Shown here: positions 1 to 9,196 of the stretch, piece by piece
How the letters are laid out: every line of letters starts with the position of its first letter
Position numbering within the stretch: the stretch's first letter is position 1
NCBI RefSeq assembly: GCF_000720485.1
Contig: NZ_JOAX01000016.1
Coordinates: 1 to 64,000, forward strand
Source: Streptomyces ochraceiscleroticus
GTDB lineage: Bacteria > Actinomycetota > Actinomycetes > Streptomycetales > Streptomycetaceae
Direction: 5' to 3'
DNA length: 64,000 bases
Translations under genes and position numbers: made by a program
The notes under the pieces: generated by a model
Seen by the model: the letters and a program-made list of their open reading frames with translations, nothing else
Database searches by the model: none
Told to the model about the DNA's origin: nothing

Positions 1-479
<479 letters not shown>

Positions 480-507
480 TTACGTGGACCGGGTCAGTGG
501 TCCGCTG

Positions 508-527
508 TGGTCAATGTCGTTTGACCA
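508..527. promoter_or_regulatory. Inverted repeat, candidate operator between the HTH gene and fmt
   Basis: The arms TGGTCAA (508-514) and TTGACCA (521-527) form a perfect 7-bp inverted repeat with a 6-bp spacer. It lies 71 bases upstream of the leftward HTH gene and 140 bases upstream of fmt. The arms also contain TTGACC, a -35-like hexamer, on both strands. The symmetry suggests a dimeric regulator site, possibly autoregulation by the HTH protein. No matching -10 element was clear. Confidence 0.4.
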
Positions 528-667
528 ACGCGACAGCGCCGGGTGGGGTCACGGTATGGGGGCGTACGAGCTTTTAGCTGGGGCGCGCGGTAACCCGTAC
601 GCCCCCGGTACTGACGCCCCATAGACTGGTGTGTCTTTCCGTAGCGCTGAGAGGTAGTACGCCACCC

Positions 668-1606
668 ATGAGGCTCGTCTTCGCCGGCACCCCCGAGGTC
701 GCCCTGCCCGCCCTTGACGCCCTGATCGCGTCGGACCGGCACGAGGTGGTGGCCGTTGTGACCAGGCCGGACGCCCCGGCCGGACGCGGCCGCCGGCTCG
801 TCGCCAGCCCGGTCGCGCAGCGCGCCGAGGAGGCCGGCATCGAGGTGCTCAAGCCCGCCCGGCCGCGGGACGAGGACTTCCAGGCCCGGCTGCGCGAGAT
901 CGCGCCCGATTGCTGCCCGGTCGTGGCGTACGGCGCGCTGCTCCCGAAGTCCGCGCTGGACATTCCCGCGCACGGGTGGGTGAACCTGCACTTCTCCTTG
1001 CTGCCCGCGTGGCGTGGCGCGGCGCCGGTCCAGCACGCGGTGCTGGCGGGTGACGAGGTGACCGGTGCTTCGACGTTCCGGATCGAGGAGGGGCTGGACT
1101 CCGGTCCCGTTTATGGCGTGCTGACCGAGGACGTCCGGCCGACGGACACCAGCGGTGATCTGCTGACCCGGCTCGCGTTCGCCGGGGCCGGGCTGTTGGC
1201 CGCGACCATGGACGGCATCGAGGACGGCACGCTGCAGGCGGTGCCGCAGCCGGCCGAGGGCATCACGCTCGCGCCGAAGATCGAGGTCGAGGACGCGAAG
1301 ATCGACTGGTCGGCGCCCGCGCTGCGGGTGGACCGGGTGGTCCGCGGCTGCGCCCCCGCGCCCGGTGCCTGGACGCTCTTCCGGGACGAGCGGCTGAAGG
1401 TCATGTCGCTGACGCCGGTGCCCGACCGTACGGACCTGGAGCTGGCGCCCGGCGAGATCGCGGCCACCAAGAAGGCCGTCTTCGTGGGGACCGGCAGCCA
1501 TCCCGTCCAGCTCCAGTGGGTGCAGCCGCAGGGCAAGAAGCCGATGGCCGCGGCGGACTGGGCGCGCGGCGTCCGGATCGAGGCCGGGGAGCGGCTCGGG
1601 GTCTGA
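668..1606 (+). CDS. fmt: Methionyl-tRNA formyltransferase
   Basis: It transfers a formyl group from 10-formyltetrahydrofolate to the amino group of Met-tRNAfMet in the cytoplasm, giving the initiator for bacterial translation. The ATG at 668 gives 312 residues, the usual length; an upstream in-frame start at 629 would add residues not found in the family. The N-terminus [10 protein letters not shown] is typical. The catalytic residues are visible at their standard places: Asn106, His108 and Asp144, with the SLLP loop at 110-113 followed by AWRGAAP. The C-terminal OB-like domain runs from about 205. In Streptomyces it normally sits in a translation-related cluster with rsmB and rpe, as here. 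Confidence 0.97.
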   Translation: MRLVFAGTPEVALPALDALIASDRHEVVAVVTRPDAPAGRGRRLVASPVAQRAEEAGIEVLKPARPRDEDFQARLREIAPDCCPVVAYGALLPKSALDIPAHGWVNLHFSLLPAWRGAAPVQHAVLAGDEVTGASTFRIEEGLDSGPVYGVLTEDVRPTDTSGDLLTRLAFAGAGLLAATMDGIEDGTLQAVPQPAEGITLAPKIEVEDAKIDWSAPALRVDRVVRGCAPAPGAWTLFRDERLKVMSLTPVPDRTDLELAPGEIAATKKAVFVGTGSHPVQLQWVQPQGKKPMAAADWARGVRIEAGERLGV

Positions 1607-1624
1607 GCCCCGGCCCGCCATTAT

Positions 1625-1681
1625 TCAAGTTTGAGTAGTGCGAGGTCCGGGTATCGGATCGGAGTCACTAGTCAAACTTGA
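1625..1681. promoter_or_regulatory. Paired palindromic boxes, candidate operator of the NTF2-like gene
   Basis: TCAAGTTTGA at 1625-1634 and its exact reverse complement TCAAACTTGA at 1672-1681 are separated by 37 bases. Each box is itself nearly palindromic (TCAA..TTGA), and both are flanked by AT-rich steps (TTATT before the first, TTAATAA after the second) in otherwise GC-rich DNA. The second box ends 16 bases before the start codon at 1698, so binding there could block transcription or ribosome loading. The form suits a MarR-like or similar dimeric repressor; the regulator is not identified. Confidence 0.5.
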
Positions 1682-1697
1682 TTAATAAGGGGTCCGC

Positions 1698-2138
1698 ATG
1701 GCTGAGTACGTGGTTCCCGAAGCCGCCGGGTACAGCCCGACCGGGCAGGACCGCCGGGAGCTGGACGCGTGGTTCGCGCGGTATGACGCGCTGAGTGCGG
1801 TGGTGGACGTCGAGAGGATGGCGGACATGGCCGTCTTTCCGCTCAATCTCGTGACTGATGACTCGAAGGGGGACGGCTGGGCCGGGCAGTGGAGCCGGGC
1901 GGACTTCGTGCGGACGATGCGTGAGGTGATGGGTGGTGAGGAGGAGGTGTCGTTCGAGTCGACGCGGACGCCGCATTTTCTGAGTGCGTCGCTCGCCGTG
2001 GTGTTCACGGACGCCGTGTTCACCGTGGGCGGGCGGTCGCAGGCGGTGCGGTATGCCGATGTGCTGGTGAAACGGGACGGGGCATGGGCGTTCCAGACCA
2101 TGATCCAGGGCGGCTGGGGTGACCTGCTGCGACGGTAG
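1698..2138 (+). CDS. NTF2/SnoaL-fold protein of unknown function
   Basis: This 146-residue protein starts at the ATG behind AAGGGG at 1688. The order helix (ELDAWFARYDAL), strand, ADFVRTMREVMG helix, then long alternating strands ending AWAFQTMIQGGW matches the cone-shaped NTF2-like fold used by SnoaL-type cyclases, DUF4440 proteins and small lyases. No catalytic residues can be assigned, so the substrate is unknown. It has its own AT-rich upstream region with paired boxes, separating it from fmt. The gap to rsmB is short (43 bases), so they may be co-transcribed. Confidence 0.7.
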   Translation: MAEYVVPEAAGYSPTGQDRRELDAWFARYDALSAVVDVERMADMAVFPLNLVTDDSKGDGWAGQWSRADFVRTMREVMGGEEEVSFESTRTPHFLSASLAVVFTDAVFTVGGRSQAVRYADVLVKRDGAWAFQTMIQGGWGDLLRR

Positions 2139-2181
2139 GCTGGATGGGATTCGTCCTCGTCAGCAGCGGAGCACCTTTCTC

Positions 2182-3609
2182 GTGAGCGACCAGCCTCGTC
2201 GTCGTCCCGGCAGCAAGCCCCATCGGAGGCCGAAGAAGGACCCCGTACGCATCCTCGCGTTCGAGGCCCTGCGCGCGGTCGACGAGCGGGACGCGTACGC
2301 GAACCTCGTCCTGCCGCCGCTGCTGCGCAAGGCGCGCGAGAAAGGGGACTTCGACGGGCGGGACGCCGCGCTGGCGACCGAGCTGGTCTACGGGACGCTG
2401 CGCCGGCAGGGCACGTACGACGAGATCATCGCGGCGTGTGTGGACCGGCCGCTGCGGGAGGTCGACCCTCCCGTGCTGGACGTGCTGAGCCTGGGGGCGC
2501 ATCAGCTCCTCGGTACGCGCATTCCCACGCATGCCGCGGTCAGCGCCAGTGTGGAGCTGGCGCGGGTCGTGCTGGGGGACGGGCGGGCCAAGTTCGTCAA
2601 CGCCGTGCTGCGGAAGATCGCGGCGAATGATCTGGACGGCTGGCTGGAGCGCGTCGCGCCGCCGTACGACGAGGATCCGGAGGACCACCTCGGGGTCGTG
2701 CACTCGCATCCGCGGTGGGTCGTCTCGGCGCTGTGGGACGCGCTGGGCGGTGGCCGGGCCGGGATCGAGGACCTGCTGGAGGTGGACAACGAGCGGCCCG
2801 AGGTGACGCTGGTCGCCCGGCCCGGCCGGTCCACCCCCGAGGAGCTGCTCGACGCGGTCGGCGAGGAGAACGGGCTGCCGGGGCGCTGGTCGCCGTACGC
2901 CGTGCGGCTCACCGAGGGCGGCGAGCCGGGCGCGCTGGACGCCGTACGGGAGGGCCGTGCGGGTGTGCAGGACGAGGGCAGTCAGCTCGTGGCCCTCGCC
3001 CTGGCCGGTGCGCCGGTGGACGGGCCCGACGCGCGCTGGCTGGATGCCTGCGCGGGACCCGGCGGCAAGGCGGCGCTGCTGGGTGCGCTGGCCGCCGAGC
3101 GCGGTGCCGCGCTGCTGGCCGCGGAGAAGCAGCCGCACCGCGCGCGGCTGGTCGCGCGGGCGCTGGCGGGCAATCCCGGGCCGTACGAGGTGATCGCCGC
3201 CGACGGTACGCGTCCGGTCTGGCGCCCCGGCTCCTTCGACCGTGTCCTGGTGGACGTGCCCTGTACGGGCCTGGGTGCGCTGCGCCGCCGCCCGGAGGCA
3301 CGCTGGCGCCGCCGCCCCGAGGACCTGGACGGCTTCGCGCCGCTCCAGCGCGACCTGCTGCGGCAGGCGCTGAGGGCCGTACGGGTCGGCGGGGTCGTCG
3401 GGTACGCGACGTGCTCGCCGCACCCGGCGGAGACCCGCGCGGTCGTCGACGACGTGCTGAAGGAGCAGGGCGTGGCCGCCGAGTTCGTGGACACCCGGCC
3501 GCTGATGCCCGGCGTGCCGGCCCTCGGCGACGGCCCGGACGTCCAGCTCTGGCCGCATCTGCACGGTACGGACGCGATGTACCTGGCGCTGCTGCGCCGC
3601 ACGGCGTGA
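2182..3609 (+). CDS. rsmB: 16S rRNA (cytosine-C5)-methyltransferase RsmB
   Basis: This is the SAM-dependent methyltransferase of the RsmB/Sun family, which methylates a cytosine of 16S rRNA. The chosen start is GTG at 2182 (MSDQPRRRPG), giving 475 residues; the frame is open further upstream but that stretch is not family-like. Residues about 20-150 form the NusB-like RNA-binding domain. The Rossmann methyltransferase domain follows, with DACAGPGGKAALL as the SAM loop, DVPCTGLGALRRRPEARW holding one motif cysteine, and YATCSPHPAET holding the other. The two cysteines are the nucleophile and the release residue of RNA m5C enzymes. It clusters with fmt and rpe as in other Streptomyces. Confidence 0.95.
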   Translation: MSDQPRRRPGSKPHRRPKKDPVRILAFEALRAVDERDAYANLVLPPLLRKAREKGDFDGRDAALATELVYGTLRRQGTYDEIIAACVDRPLREVDPPVLDVLSLGAHQLLGTRIPTHAAVSASVELARVVLGDGRAKFVNAVLRKIAANDLDGWLERVAPPYDEDPEDHLGVVHSHPRWVVSALWDALGGGRAGIEDLLEVDNERPEVTLVARPGRSTPEELLDAVGEENGLPGRWSPYAVRLTEGGEPGALDAVREGRAGVQDEGSQLVALALAGAPVDGPDARWLDACAGPGGKAALLGALAAERGAALLAAEKQPHRARLVARALAGNPGPYEVIAADGTRPVWRPGSFDRVLVDVPCTGLGALRRRPEARWRRRPEDLDGFAPLQRDLLRQALRAVRVGGVVGYATCSPHPAETRAVVDDVLKEQGVAAEFVDTRPLMPGVPALGDGPDVQLWPHLHGTDAMYLALLRRTA

Positions 3610-3624
3610 GAAGGCGGCGCCTTG

Positions 3625-3649
3625 GTTAGGGGACGCTCTGAGCCCTAAC
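3625..3649 (+). terminator. Stem-loop after rsmB, possible terminator
   Basis: GTTAGGG (3625-3631) and CCCTAAC (3643-3649) form a 7-bp stem around an 11-base loop, 16 bases after the rsmB stop. There is no T-run, so it could also be a protein-binding site. Confidence 0.4.
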
Positions 3650-3720
3650 TCGGGGAGCCGTACGGCCCTGTGCGGCTTGGTGCGGTGGATGATCGGGGAC
3701 AGAGTGTTTCCGTTGAAGTA

Positions 3721-3749
3721 TTGACCGGGTGGGTGGCCCGTCGTACGTT
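3721..3749 (+). promoter_or_regulatory. Candidate housekeeping promoter for the TetR gene
   Basis: TTGACC (3721-3726) and TACGTT (3744-3749) are separated by 17 bases, a good fit to the -35/-10 pattern of Streptomyces vegetative promoters. It lies 58 bases upstream of the TetR start at 3808. This was read by eye only. Confidence 0.4.
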
Positions 3750-3807
3750 GTTGCCCTGCCGGCGGGGATCCGCCGGCCTCTCTCCCCTTGCCGCTGCGGA
3801 GTGCACC

Positions 3808-4440
3808 ATGAGTTCGCGTCGTACCCCGAAGACCGAAGCAGCCCGCGGCGGCCGTCCCAAAGACCCCGAGCTGGACGGCAAGGTCCTGGACGCCGCTGCC
3901 GGGCTCCTCGAGGAGCTGGGCTATCAGGAGCTGACGATCGAGAAGGTCGCGGCCCGGGCCGGCGTCACCCGTAAGACGGTCTACAACCGCTGGGCCAACA
4001 AGTCCGCGCTCGTCGGCGAGCTGCTCATCCGGAACGCCGGCGTGGAGCACATCCCCGACCTCGGGGACACCCGCGCCGAGATGCGGGAGCTCTTCGCGCA
4101 GATCGTGCGGGACGTGGGGGAGAGCCGCGGCAGGCTGTTGTCCTCCCTGTGGGCGACCATCGGCGACCCGGCCGTGCTGCACCGCTTCCGTACCGAAGTG
4201 CTGGGCCCGCGGCGGCAGTTCGCGCGCGCCGCGGTCCAGCGCGGGGTGGCCCGCGGCGATCTGCCGGCGGACATCGACGTGGACCTGCTGATCGACATGT
4301 GGTCGGGCACGGTGATGTTCCGTACCGAGGTCCGCTCGGACGCGCTGCTCGACTCGCAGGCCGACGCCATGGTCGAGCTGGCGATGTCCGGGTGCGTACC
4401 GCGCCTGCCGGCGCCGGACGCCCCCGAGCCCACTCCGTAA
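3808..4440 (+). CDS. TetR/AcrR-family transcriptional regulator
   Basis: This 210-residue protein starts at ATG 3808. The N-terminal HTH is clear: LTIEKVAARAGVTRKTVYNR (residues about 43-62), followed by WANKSALVGELL, the standard TetR recognition segment. The remaining helical domain (about 75-205) would bind ligand and dimerise, with a TetR_C-like segment GDLPADIDVDLLIDMWSG. It precedes an MFS exporter gene in the same direction by 99 bases, so the usual reading is a ligand-responsive repressor of that exporter and the M20 gene. The ligand is unknown. Confidence 0.92.
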   Translation: MSSRRTPKTEAARGGRPKDPELDGKVLDAAAGLLEELGYQELTIEKVAARAGVTRKTVYNRWANKSALVGELLIRNAGVEHIPDLGDTRAEMRELFAQIVRDVGESRGRLLSSLWATIGDPAVLHRFRTEVLGPRRQFARAAVQRGVARGDLPADIDVDLLIDMWSGTVMFRTEVRSDALLDSQADAMVELAMSGCVPRLPAPDAPEPTP

Positions 4441-4501
4441 CCCACGGCATTCCCCTTCTCGGTACGCCTCCGCAGGCGGGCCGCCCCTCCGGCCTGCCCT
4501 C

Positions 4502-4511
4502 GTACGCGTAC
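4502..4511. promoter_or_regulatory. Palindrome upstream of the MFS gene
   Basis: GTACGCGTAC is a perfect 10-bp palindrome 28 bases before the MFS start codon. It could be part of the TetR operator, but such palindromes arise easily in this base composition. Confidence 0.25.
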
Positions 4512-4539
4512 CGCATCCTTCCGAACCGAGGTATCTGTC

Positions 4540-5967
4540 ATGAGCAGATCAACCACGTCCCCGCTCGGCCCCCGCGCCATGCTCGCCTCCATGGCCCTCG
4601 TCGAGGTCGCCAGCGGCGCCACCCAGCAGTACCTGCCGCCGATCCTGCCCGGGCTGGGCGCACAGGCCGGCTTCGGCACCGCGCAGCAGAACTGGATCAT
4701 CGTGGTACAGATGGCGAGCTGCGCCGTGCTCACCCCGGTCCTCTCCCGGCTCGGCGACGGCTTCGGCTACCGGCGGCTCCTCCGGGCCTCGATCGTCATG
4801 GTCGTACTCGGCTCGCTGGTCATGGCGGTGCGCCCCACGCTCCCCTTCCTGACGCTCGGCGCGGCCCTGCAGGGCGGCGTGGTCGGCTTCATGCCGCTGA
4901 TGATCGGGGTACTCCGCCACCAGCAGGGCGAGGCCGCCTCGCGGCGCGGCATCGGCGTACTGGTCGGCGCGCTGCTGCTGGCCGTCGGCTGCGCGGGCAT
5001 CGTCTCCGGCGCGGTCGGCGCGCACGACGCCCGGCTCGGCCTGTGGATCGGCGTGGGCGCGGGCGTACTGGGGCTGGCCGCCGGGTTCCTGCTGCCGGAC
5101 GGCGCGACACCGGCGGCCGAAGCCCGGCGCTTCGACGTACCGGGCTTCGTGCTGCTCACCGCCGGACTGGTCGGCGTGGTGGTCGCGCTGGCGCAGGGCG
5201 CCACCTGGGGCTGGACGTCGGCCGCGACCGTGGGCTGCGGGCTCGTGGGGATCGTGGCGCTGGCCGGCTGGTGGGCGCTGGAACTGCGGGTGGCGCAACC
5301 GCTCGTGGACGTACGGATGTTCCGCAATCCGCGGGTGGCCGTGCTGAGCGTGGTGACCTTCTTCGTCTCGGCGGCCACGATCGGCTCGATCGCCGTCAAC
5401 GCGACGTTCCTCGGCGCCTCGCCGCGGGCGCTGGGCTACGGCATCGGGCTGCACGCGACCGCCATCGGCTGGGCGCTGCTCCCGATGACCCTCGCCAGCG
5501 TGGCCACCTCTGCCCTCACCCCGGTACTGCTGCGGAGGCTGGGGGAACGCGTCACCGTGGCCGCGGCCGGAGCCACGACACTGCTCGGCTTCGGCTTCCT
5601 CTTCGTGTGCCACACCAGCCTGGCCCACTACCTGATCGCGTCCCTGTTCATCGGCGCCGCGCTGGGGCTCTTCGAGTCCGCCACCCGCACCCTGACCGTC
5701 GAGGCCGTCGCGCCGGAGGACACCGCGACCGCGGCCGGCGTCAACGAACTCGTGCTGTCCCTGGGCTCCGCCGTCGGGTCCGCGGTACTCGGCGCCGCGC
5801 TCGCCGCGTACGCCACCGACGGCGGCCGGGTCGCCCTCGGCGGCTACACCACCGGCTGGGCGCTGTGCGCCGCAGCCGGGCTGGCCGCCGCGCTGGCCGT
5901 CCTGAAGCTGCGCCCCGCCGCGTCCGCCGCCCCGTACGCCACCGTCCCCGAAGGAGCACACCGGTGA
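4540..5967 (+). CDS. MFS transporter, probable drug or metabolite exporter
   Basis: This 475-residue hydrophobic protein has about 14 predicted membrane segments, as in DHA2-type drug:proton antiporters. The first cytoplasmic loop carries an MFS motif A variant (SRLGDGFGYRRLL, about 67-79). The second half holds further segments and a gap region around ELRVAQPLVDVRMFRNPRV, characteristic of the 14-segment group. It lies directly behind a TetR gene, and its last bases overlap the GTG of the M20 gene (GTGA), so transporter and amidohydrolase are translationally coupled. That coupling suggests export or import of an amide-type substrate or product; the substrate is not known. Confidence 0.88.
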   Translation: MSRSTTSPLGPRAMLASMALVEVASGATQQYLPPILPGLGAQAGFGTAQQNWIIVVQMASCAVLTPVLSRLGDGFGYRRLLRASIVMVVLGSLVMAVRPTLPFLTLGAALQGGVVGFMPLMIGVLRHQQGEAASRRGIGVLVGALLLAVGCAGIVSGAVGAHDARLGLWIGVGAGVLGLAAGFLLPDGATPAAEARRFDVPGFVLLTAGLVGVVVALAQGATWGWTSAATVGCGLVGIVALAGWWALELRVAQPLVDVRMFRNPRVAVLSVVTFFVSAATIGSIAVNATFLGASPRALGYGIGLHATAIGWALLPMTLASVATSALTPVLLRRLGERVTVAAAGATTLLGFGFLFVCHTSLAHYLIASLFIGAALGLFESATRTLTVEAVAPEDTATAAGVNELVLSLGSAVGSAVLGAALAAYATDGGRVALGGYTTGWALCAAAGLAAALAVLKLRPAASAAPYATVPEGAHR

Positions 5968-7175
5968 AGCTCACCGCCCACCACCGCACCGCGCGCGACG
6001 CCGCCGAGTCCTGGCGGCCGGCGCTGCTCGGCCTCAGCCACCAACTGCACGCCGACCCCGAGCTCTCCTTCGAGGAGCACCGCTCGGCGGCCGCGCTGGC
6101 CGGGCTCGCCGAGCGGGCCGGATTCGCCGTCGAGCGCGGCGTGGCCGGGCTGCCCACCGCCTTCACCGCGGTCCGCGGCAGCGGCGAGCTGGTCGTCGGC
6201 CTGTGCGCGGAGTACGACGCGCTGCCCGGGATGGGCCATGCCTGCGGGCACAACGTCAACGGGGCGGCGGCGCTCGGCGCGGCCCTCGCCCTCGGCGAGG
6301 TCGCCGACGACCTCGGCATCACCGTCAAGCTGCTCGGCACCCCGGCGGAGGAGGACGGCGGCGGCAAGGTGCACATGATCGAGGACGGGCTCTTCGACGA
6401 CGTGGCCGTCGCGATGATGGTGCACGCGAACGACGCCGACACCGTGGGCAACGGCTCGCTGGCCATCGGCTCCTGGAACATCGCCTACACCGGACGCCCG
6501 GCGCACGCCGCCGCAGCTCCCTGGGAGGGCCGCAACGCCCTGGACGCGCTCACCGTGGCCCAGACCGGGCTCGGCCTGCTGCGCCAGCAACTGCCCCCGG
6601 AGAGCGTCGTGCACGGCATCATCACGGACGGCGGCCAGGCCGCCAACGTCATCCCCGCCCGGACCGCCGCCCGGTACGAAGTGCGCTCGCCCACCCTTGA
6701 GTCGCTGCGCACCCTCCAGGAGCGGGTACGGGCCTGCTTCGAGGCGGGCGCGCTGGCGACCGGTACGGAACTCCGGATGGAACCGCACGGGCACGACTTC
6801 GCCGACCTGCGGCAGGACACAACAGTGGCCGAGCTGTACGCGGATGCCGCCGAGGCCCTCGGGCGTACCGTCGGGCGCGCGCCGCAGCGCACCGGCTCCA
6901 CCGACATGGGGAACGTCTCGCACCTGCTCCCGACGATCCACCCGATGATCGGCTACGACACCGGCGGCGCCCGGCAGCACACGCCCGAGTTCGCCGCCGC
7001 CGGCACCTCCGAGGGCGCCGACCGCGCGGTCCTGGACGGCGCCGTCGCCATGGCCTGGACGGGCGTCTCGCTGGCCGCCGTCCCCGGACACCGCGCGCGG
7101 CTGCTCGCCGAGGCGGACCGCCGCGCCGCCGCCCGGGAGCGCGCGCAGGAGGACGCGGTGAGCCCGCGCCCCTGA
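5964..7175 (+). CDS. M20-family metallo-amidohydrolase (AbgB-like)
   Basis: This 403-residue protein starts at the GTG overlapping the MFS stop by four bases; the frame is open far upstream but only as a shadow of the MFS and TetR genes. Metal-site motifs of the M20/amidohydrolase family are present: ECAEYD-like segment [10 protein letters not shown] (81-90), GHACGHN (91-97), the acidic pair in [10 protein letters not shown] (127-135), and a late His in [16 protein letters not shown] near the end is also typical. Relatives cleave p-aminobenzoyl-glutamate, indole-3-acetyl amino acids or N-acyl amino acids. The coupling to a TetR/MFS pair suggests processing of the transported compound; the true substrate is unknown. 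Confidence 0.88.
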   Translation: MKLTAHHRTARDAAESWRPALLGLSHQLHADPELSFEEHRSAAALAGLAERAGFAVERGVAGLPTAFTAVRGSGELVVGLCAEYDALPGMGHACGHNVNGAAALGAALALGEVADDLGITVKLLGTPAEEDGGGKVHMIEDGLFDDVAVAMMVHANDADTVGNGSLAIGSWNIAYTGRPAHAAAAPWEGRNALDALTVAQTGLGLLRQQLPPESVVHGIITDGGQAANVIPARTAARYEVRSPTLESLRTLQERVRACFEAGALATGTELRMEPHGHDFADLRQDTTVAELYADAAEALGRTVGRAPQRTGSTDMGNVSHLLPTIHPMIGYDTGGARQHTPEFAAAGTSEGADRAVLDGAVAMAWTGVSLAAVPGHRARLLAEADRRAAARERAQEDAVSPRP

Positions 7176-7216
7176 CCCGCTTATGGTTGTCGGCGCGGTC
7201 ACGACATACTGGTGGC

Positions 7217-7900
7217 ATGGCCTTGATCAACCCCAGCATTCTGTCCGCCGACTTCGCCCGGCTCGCCGAGGAGGCGAAGGCCGTCGAGGGCGCTGACTGG
7301 CTCCATGTCGATGTCATGGACAACCACTTCGTGCCCAATCTGACGCTCGGCGTCCCCGTCGTGGAGTCGCTGCGGAAGGCGACGGACACCCCCCTCGACT
7401 GCCACCTGATGATCGAGGACCCGGACCGCTGGGCGCCGCAGTACGTCGAGGCCGGTGCCGGTTCGGTCACCTTCCACGCCGAGGCCGCGGCCGCGCCGGT
7501 CCGCCTCGCGCGGGAGATCCGGGCCAAGGGCGCGCGGGCCTCGATGGCGCTGAAGCCCGCCACGCCCATCGAGCAGTACGAGGACCTGCTCCCCGAGCTG
7601 GACATGCTGCTGATCATGACGGTTGAGCCGGGCTTCGGCGGGCAGGCGTTCCTGGACATCATGCTTCCGAAGATCCGCCGCACCCGCGCGCTGATCGCCA
7701 AGCACGGTCTGGAGATGTGGCTGCAGGTGGACGGCGGCGTGTCCGACAAGACGATCGAGCGCTGCGCCGAGGCGGGCGCCGACGTCTTCGTCGCGGGCTC
7801 CGCGGTGTACGGCGCCGAGGACCCGGCGAAGGCCGTGCGTACGCTGCGGGACAAGGCCGACGCCGCGACCGCGGCGGCGGGCTGGGGCTGCGCGCACTGA
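7217..7900 (+). CDS. rpe: Ribulose-phosphate 3-epimerase
   Basis: It interconverts ribulose 5-phosphate and xylulose 5-phosphate in the pentose phosphate pathway. The ATG at 7217 gives 227 residues, the normal length. The motifs of the (beta/alpha)8 metal-dependent epimerase are complete: [13 protein letters not shown] at the N-terminus, [16 protein letters not shown] with the metal Asp and His, [21 protein letters not shown], and QVDGGV near residue 170. It sits between the fmt/rsmB cluster and a SorC sugar-sensing regulator, as in other Streptomyces. Confidence 0.97.
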   Translation: MALINPSILSADFARLAEEAKAVEGADWLHVDVMDNHFVPNLTLGVPVVESLRKATDTPLDCHLMIEDPDRWAPQYVEAGAGSVTFHAEAAAAPVRLAREIRAKGARASMALKPATPIEQYEDLLPELDMLLIMTVEPGFGGQAFLDIMLPKIRRTRALIAKHGLEMWLQVDGGVSDKTIERCAEAGADVFVAGSAVYGAEDPAKAVRTLRDKADAATAAAGWGCAH

Positions 7901-7909
7901 CGCGGCGGG

Positions 7910-7973
7910 GTCGCGCGAAGGCGCGGCCGGGCCGTGCGAAGGTGCGGCCGGGGTCGCGCGCAGGTGCGGCCCC
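7910..7973. repeat. Imperfect 21-22 bp tandem repeat, three copies, after rpe
   Basis: Units at 7910-7930, 7931-7952 and 7953-7973 share the pattern GYCGYGCGMAGGYGCGGCC. They begin nine bases after the rpe stop codon and lie outside any supported gene. Confidence 0.65.
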
Positions 7974-8108
7974 CACCCGGGGCGGCGGGGATTGACCTCG
8001 TGGCCACGTAGCGTTCATCGCGGGCCGAAGGGTCATGGCCCACGGCGACCTCGGGTTTCTGGAAGGATGACCGCAGAGTCGATCAGGTGCGCAGTAGGGG
8101 AGATTTTC

Positions 8109-9119
8109 GTGGTTGCCAGCCGCCCACATTCCGGGATGGGCCCCGCCGAGCTGGTGCAGGCTGCGGCCATGGCCCGCCGGTTCTATCTCGAGGGCAAATC
8201 CAAGATCCAGATCGCCGAGGAGTTCGGCGTCAGCCGCTTCAAGGTCGCGCGGGTGCTGGAGACGGCACTGGAGCGTGACCTCGTACGGATCGAGATCCGC
8301 GTCCCGGCCGAGCTGGACGCCGAGCGCTCGGACGCGCTGCGGGCCCGGTACGGCCTGCGGCACGCCGTCGTCGTGGAGTCGGCAGCCGACTCCGACGACG
8401 CGCCGGATCCGGAGAACCTCGGAGACGTCGCCGCCGACCTGCTCGGTGAGCTGGTCGCCGAGGGCGACGTGCTCGGCATCGCCTGGGGCCGCTCGACGAT
8501 CCACATGGCGTCGGCCCTGCACCGGCTGCCGCCGTGCACGGTGGTCCAGCTGACCGGTGTGTACGACGCGGGGACCGCCGACAGCGGCTCGGTGGAGGCG
8601 GTCCGCCGCGCCGCCGACGTCTCCGGCGGCGAGGCGCACCCCATTTACGCGCCGATGCTGCTGCCGGATTCGGCCACAGCGGCGGCGCTGCGGGGCCAGA
8701 CGGGTATCGCGCGGGCGTTCGATTACTTCGACAAGGTCACCGTCGCGTGCGTGTCCATCGGCTCCTGGGCGCCCGGCATCTCGACGGTGTACGACATGCT
8801 CTCGGAGGACGAGCGCGAGCACTACGCCTCGCTCGGCGCCGCCGCGGAGATGTCCGCGCACCTCTTCGACGCCGAGGGCCGGCGCATCGGCCGTGACCTG
8901 GGGGAGCGCTGCATCACGGTCGAGGCCGACCGGCTGCGCCGGATCCCCGAGGTGGTCGCCATCGCGGGCGGGCAGCGCAAGGCGCACGCGATCGGCGCGG
9001 TCCTGAAGTCCGGCCTGGTCACGAGCCTGGTCACGGACACCGCAGCGGCCGATTACCTCCTCCTGGAGTCCGCTCCGGGCCCGCGCCCGGCGCTGGACCG
9101 CGCGGACCCGGACTCCTGA
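8109..9119 (+). CDS. SorC/DeoR-type sugar-binding transcriptional regulator
   Basis: The GTG at 8109 follows GGGGAG with good spacing and gives 336 residues; an ATG at 8067 is an alternative 14 residues longer. The N-terminal HTH is evident (KSKIQIAEEFGVSRFKVARV), matching the SorC family. The large C-terminal sugar-phosphate-binding domain resembles an inactivated sugar isomerase: GDVLGIAWGRSTIHMA, TVVQLTGVYDAG and AIAGGQRKAHAIGAVLKSGL near the end. Such proteins bind phosphorylated sugars and control sugar catabolic genes. The position directly after rpe suggests a pentose phosphate effector, but no target operator was found. Confidence 0.88.
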   Translation: MVASRPHSGMGPAELVQAAAMARRFYLEGKSKIQIAEEFGVSRFKVARVLETALERDLVRIEIRVPAELDAERSDALRARYGLRHAVVVESAADSDDAPDPENLGDVAADLLGELVAEGDVLGIAWGRSTIHMASALHRLPPCTVVQLTGVYDAGTADSGSVEAVRRAADVSGGEAHPIYAPMLLPDSATAAALRGQTGIARAFDYFDKVTVACVSIGSWAPGISTVYDMLSEDEREHYASLGAAAEMSAHLFDAEGRRIGRDLGERCITVEADRLRRIPEVVAIAGGQRKAHAIGAVLKSGLVTSLVTDTAAADYLLLESAPGPRPALDRADPDS

Positions 9120-9196
9120 CGCCACCTGCGCCCGGTGTCCGCCGTACGGAGGCCGTTCGCCCGGCGCGGCGGCAGGGGCTGTGACAGCATCGCGGC

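Noticed and set aside
4149..7175. Single 1008-codon open frame across TetR, MFS and M20 genes
   Set aside because: Only its last 404 codons read as a protein (M20 amidohydrolase from 5964). The earlier part is an Arg/Gly/Ala-rich shadow of the true genes in another frame.
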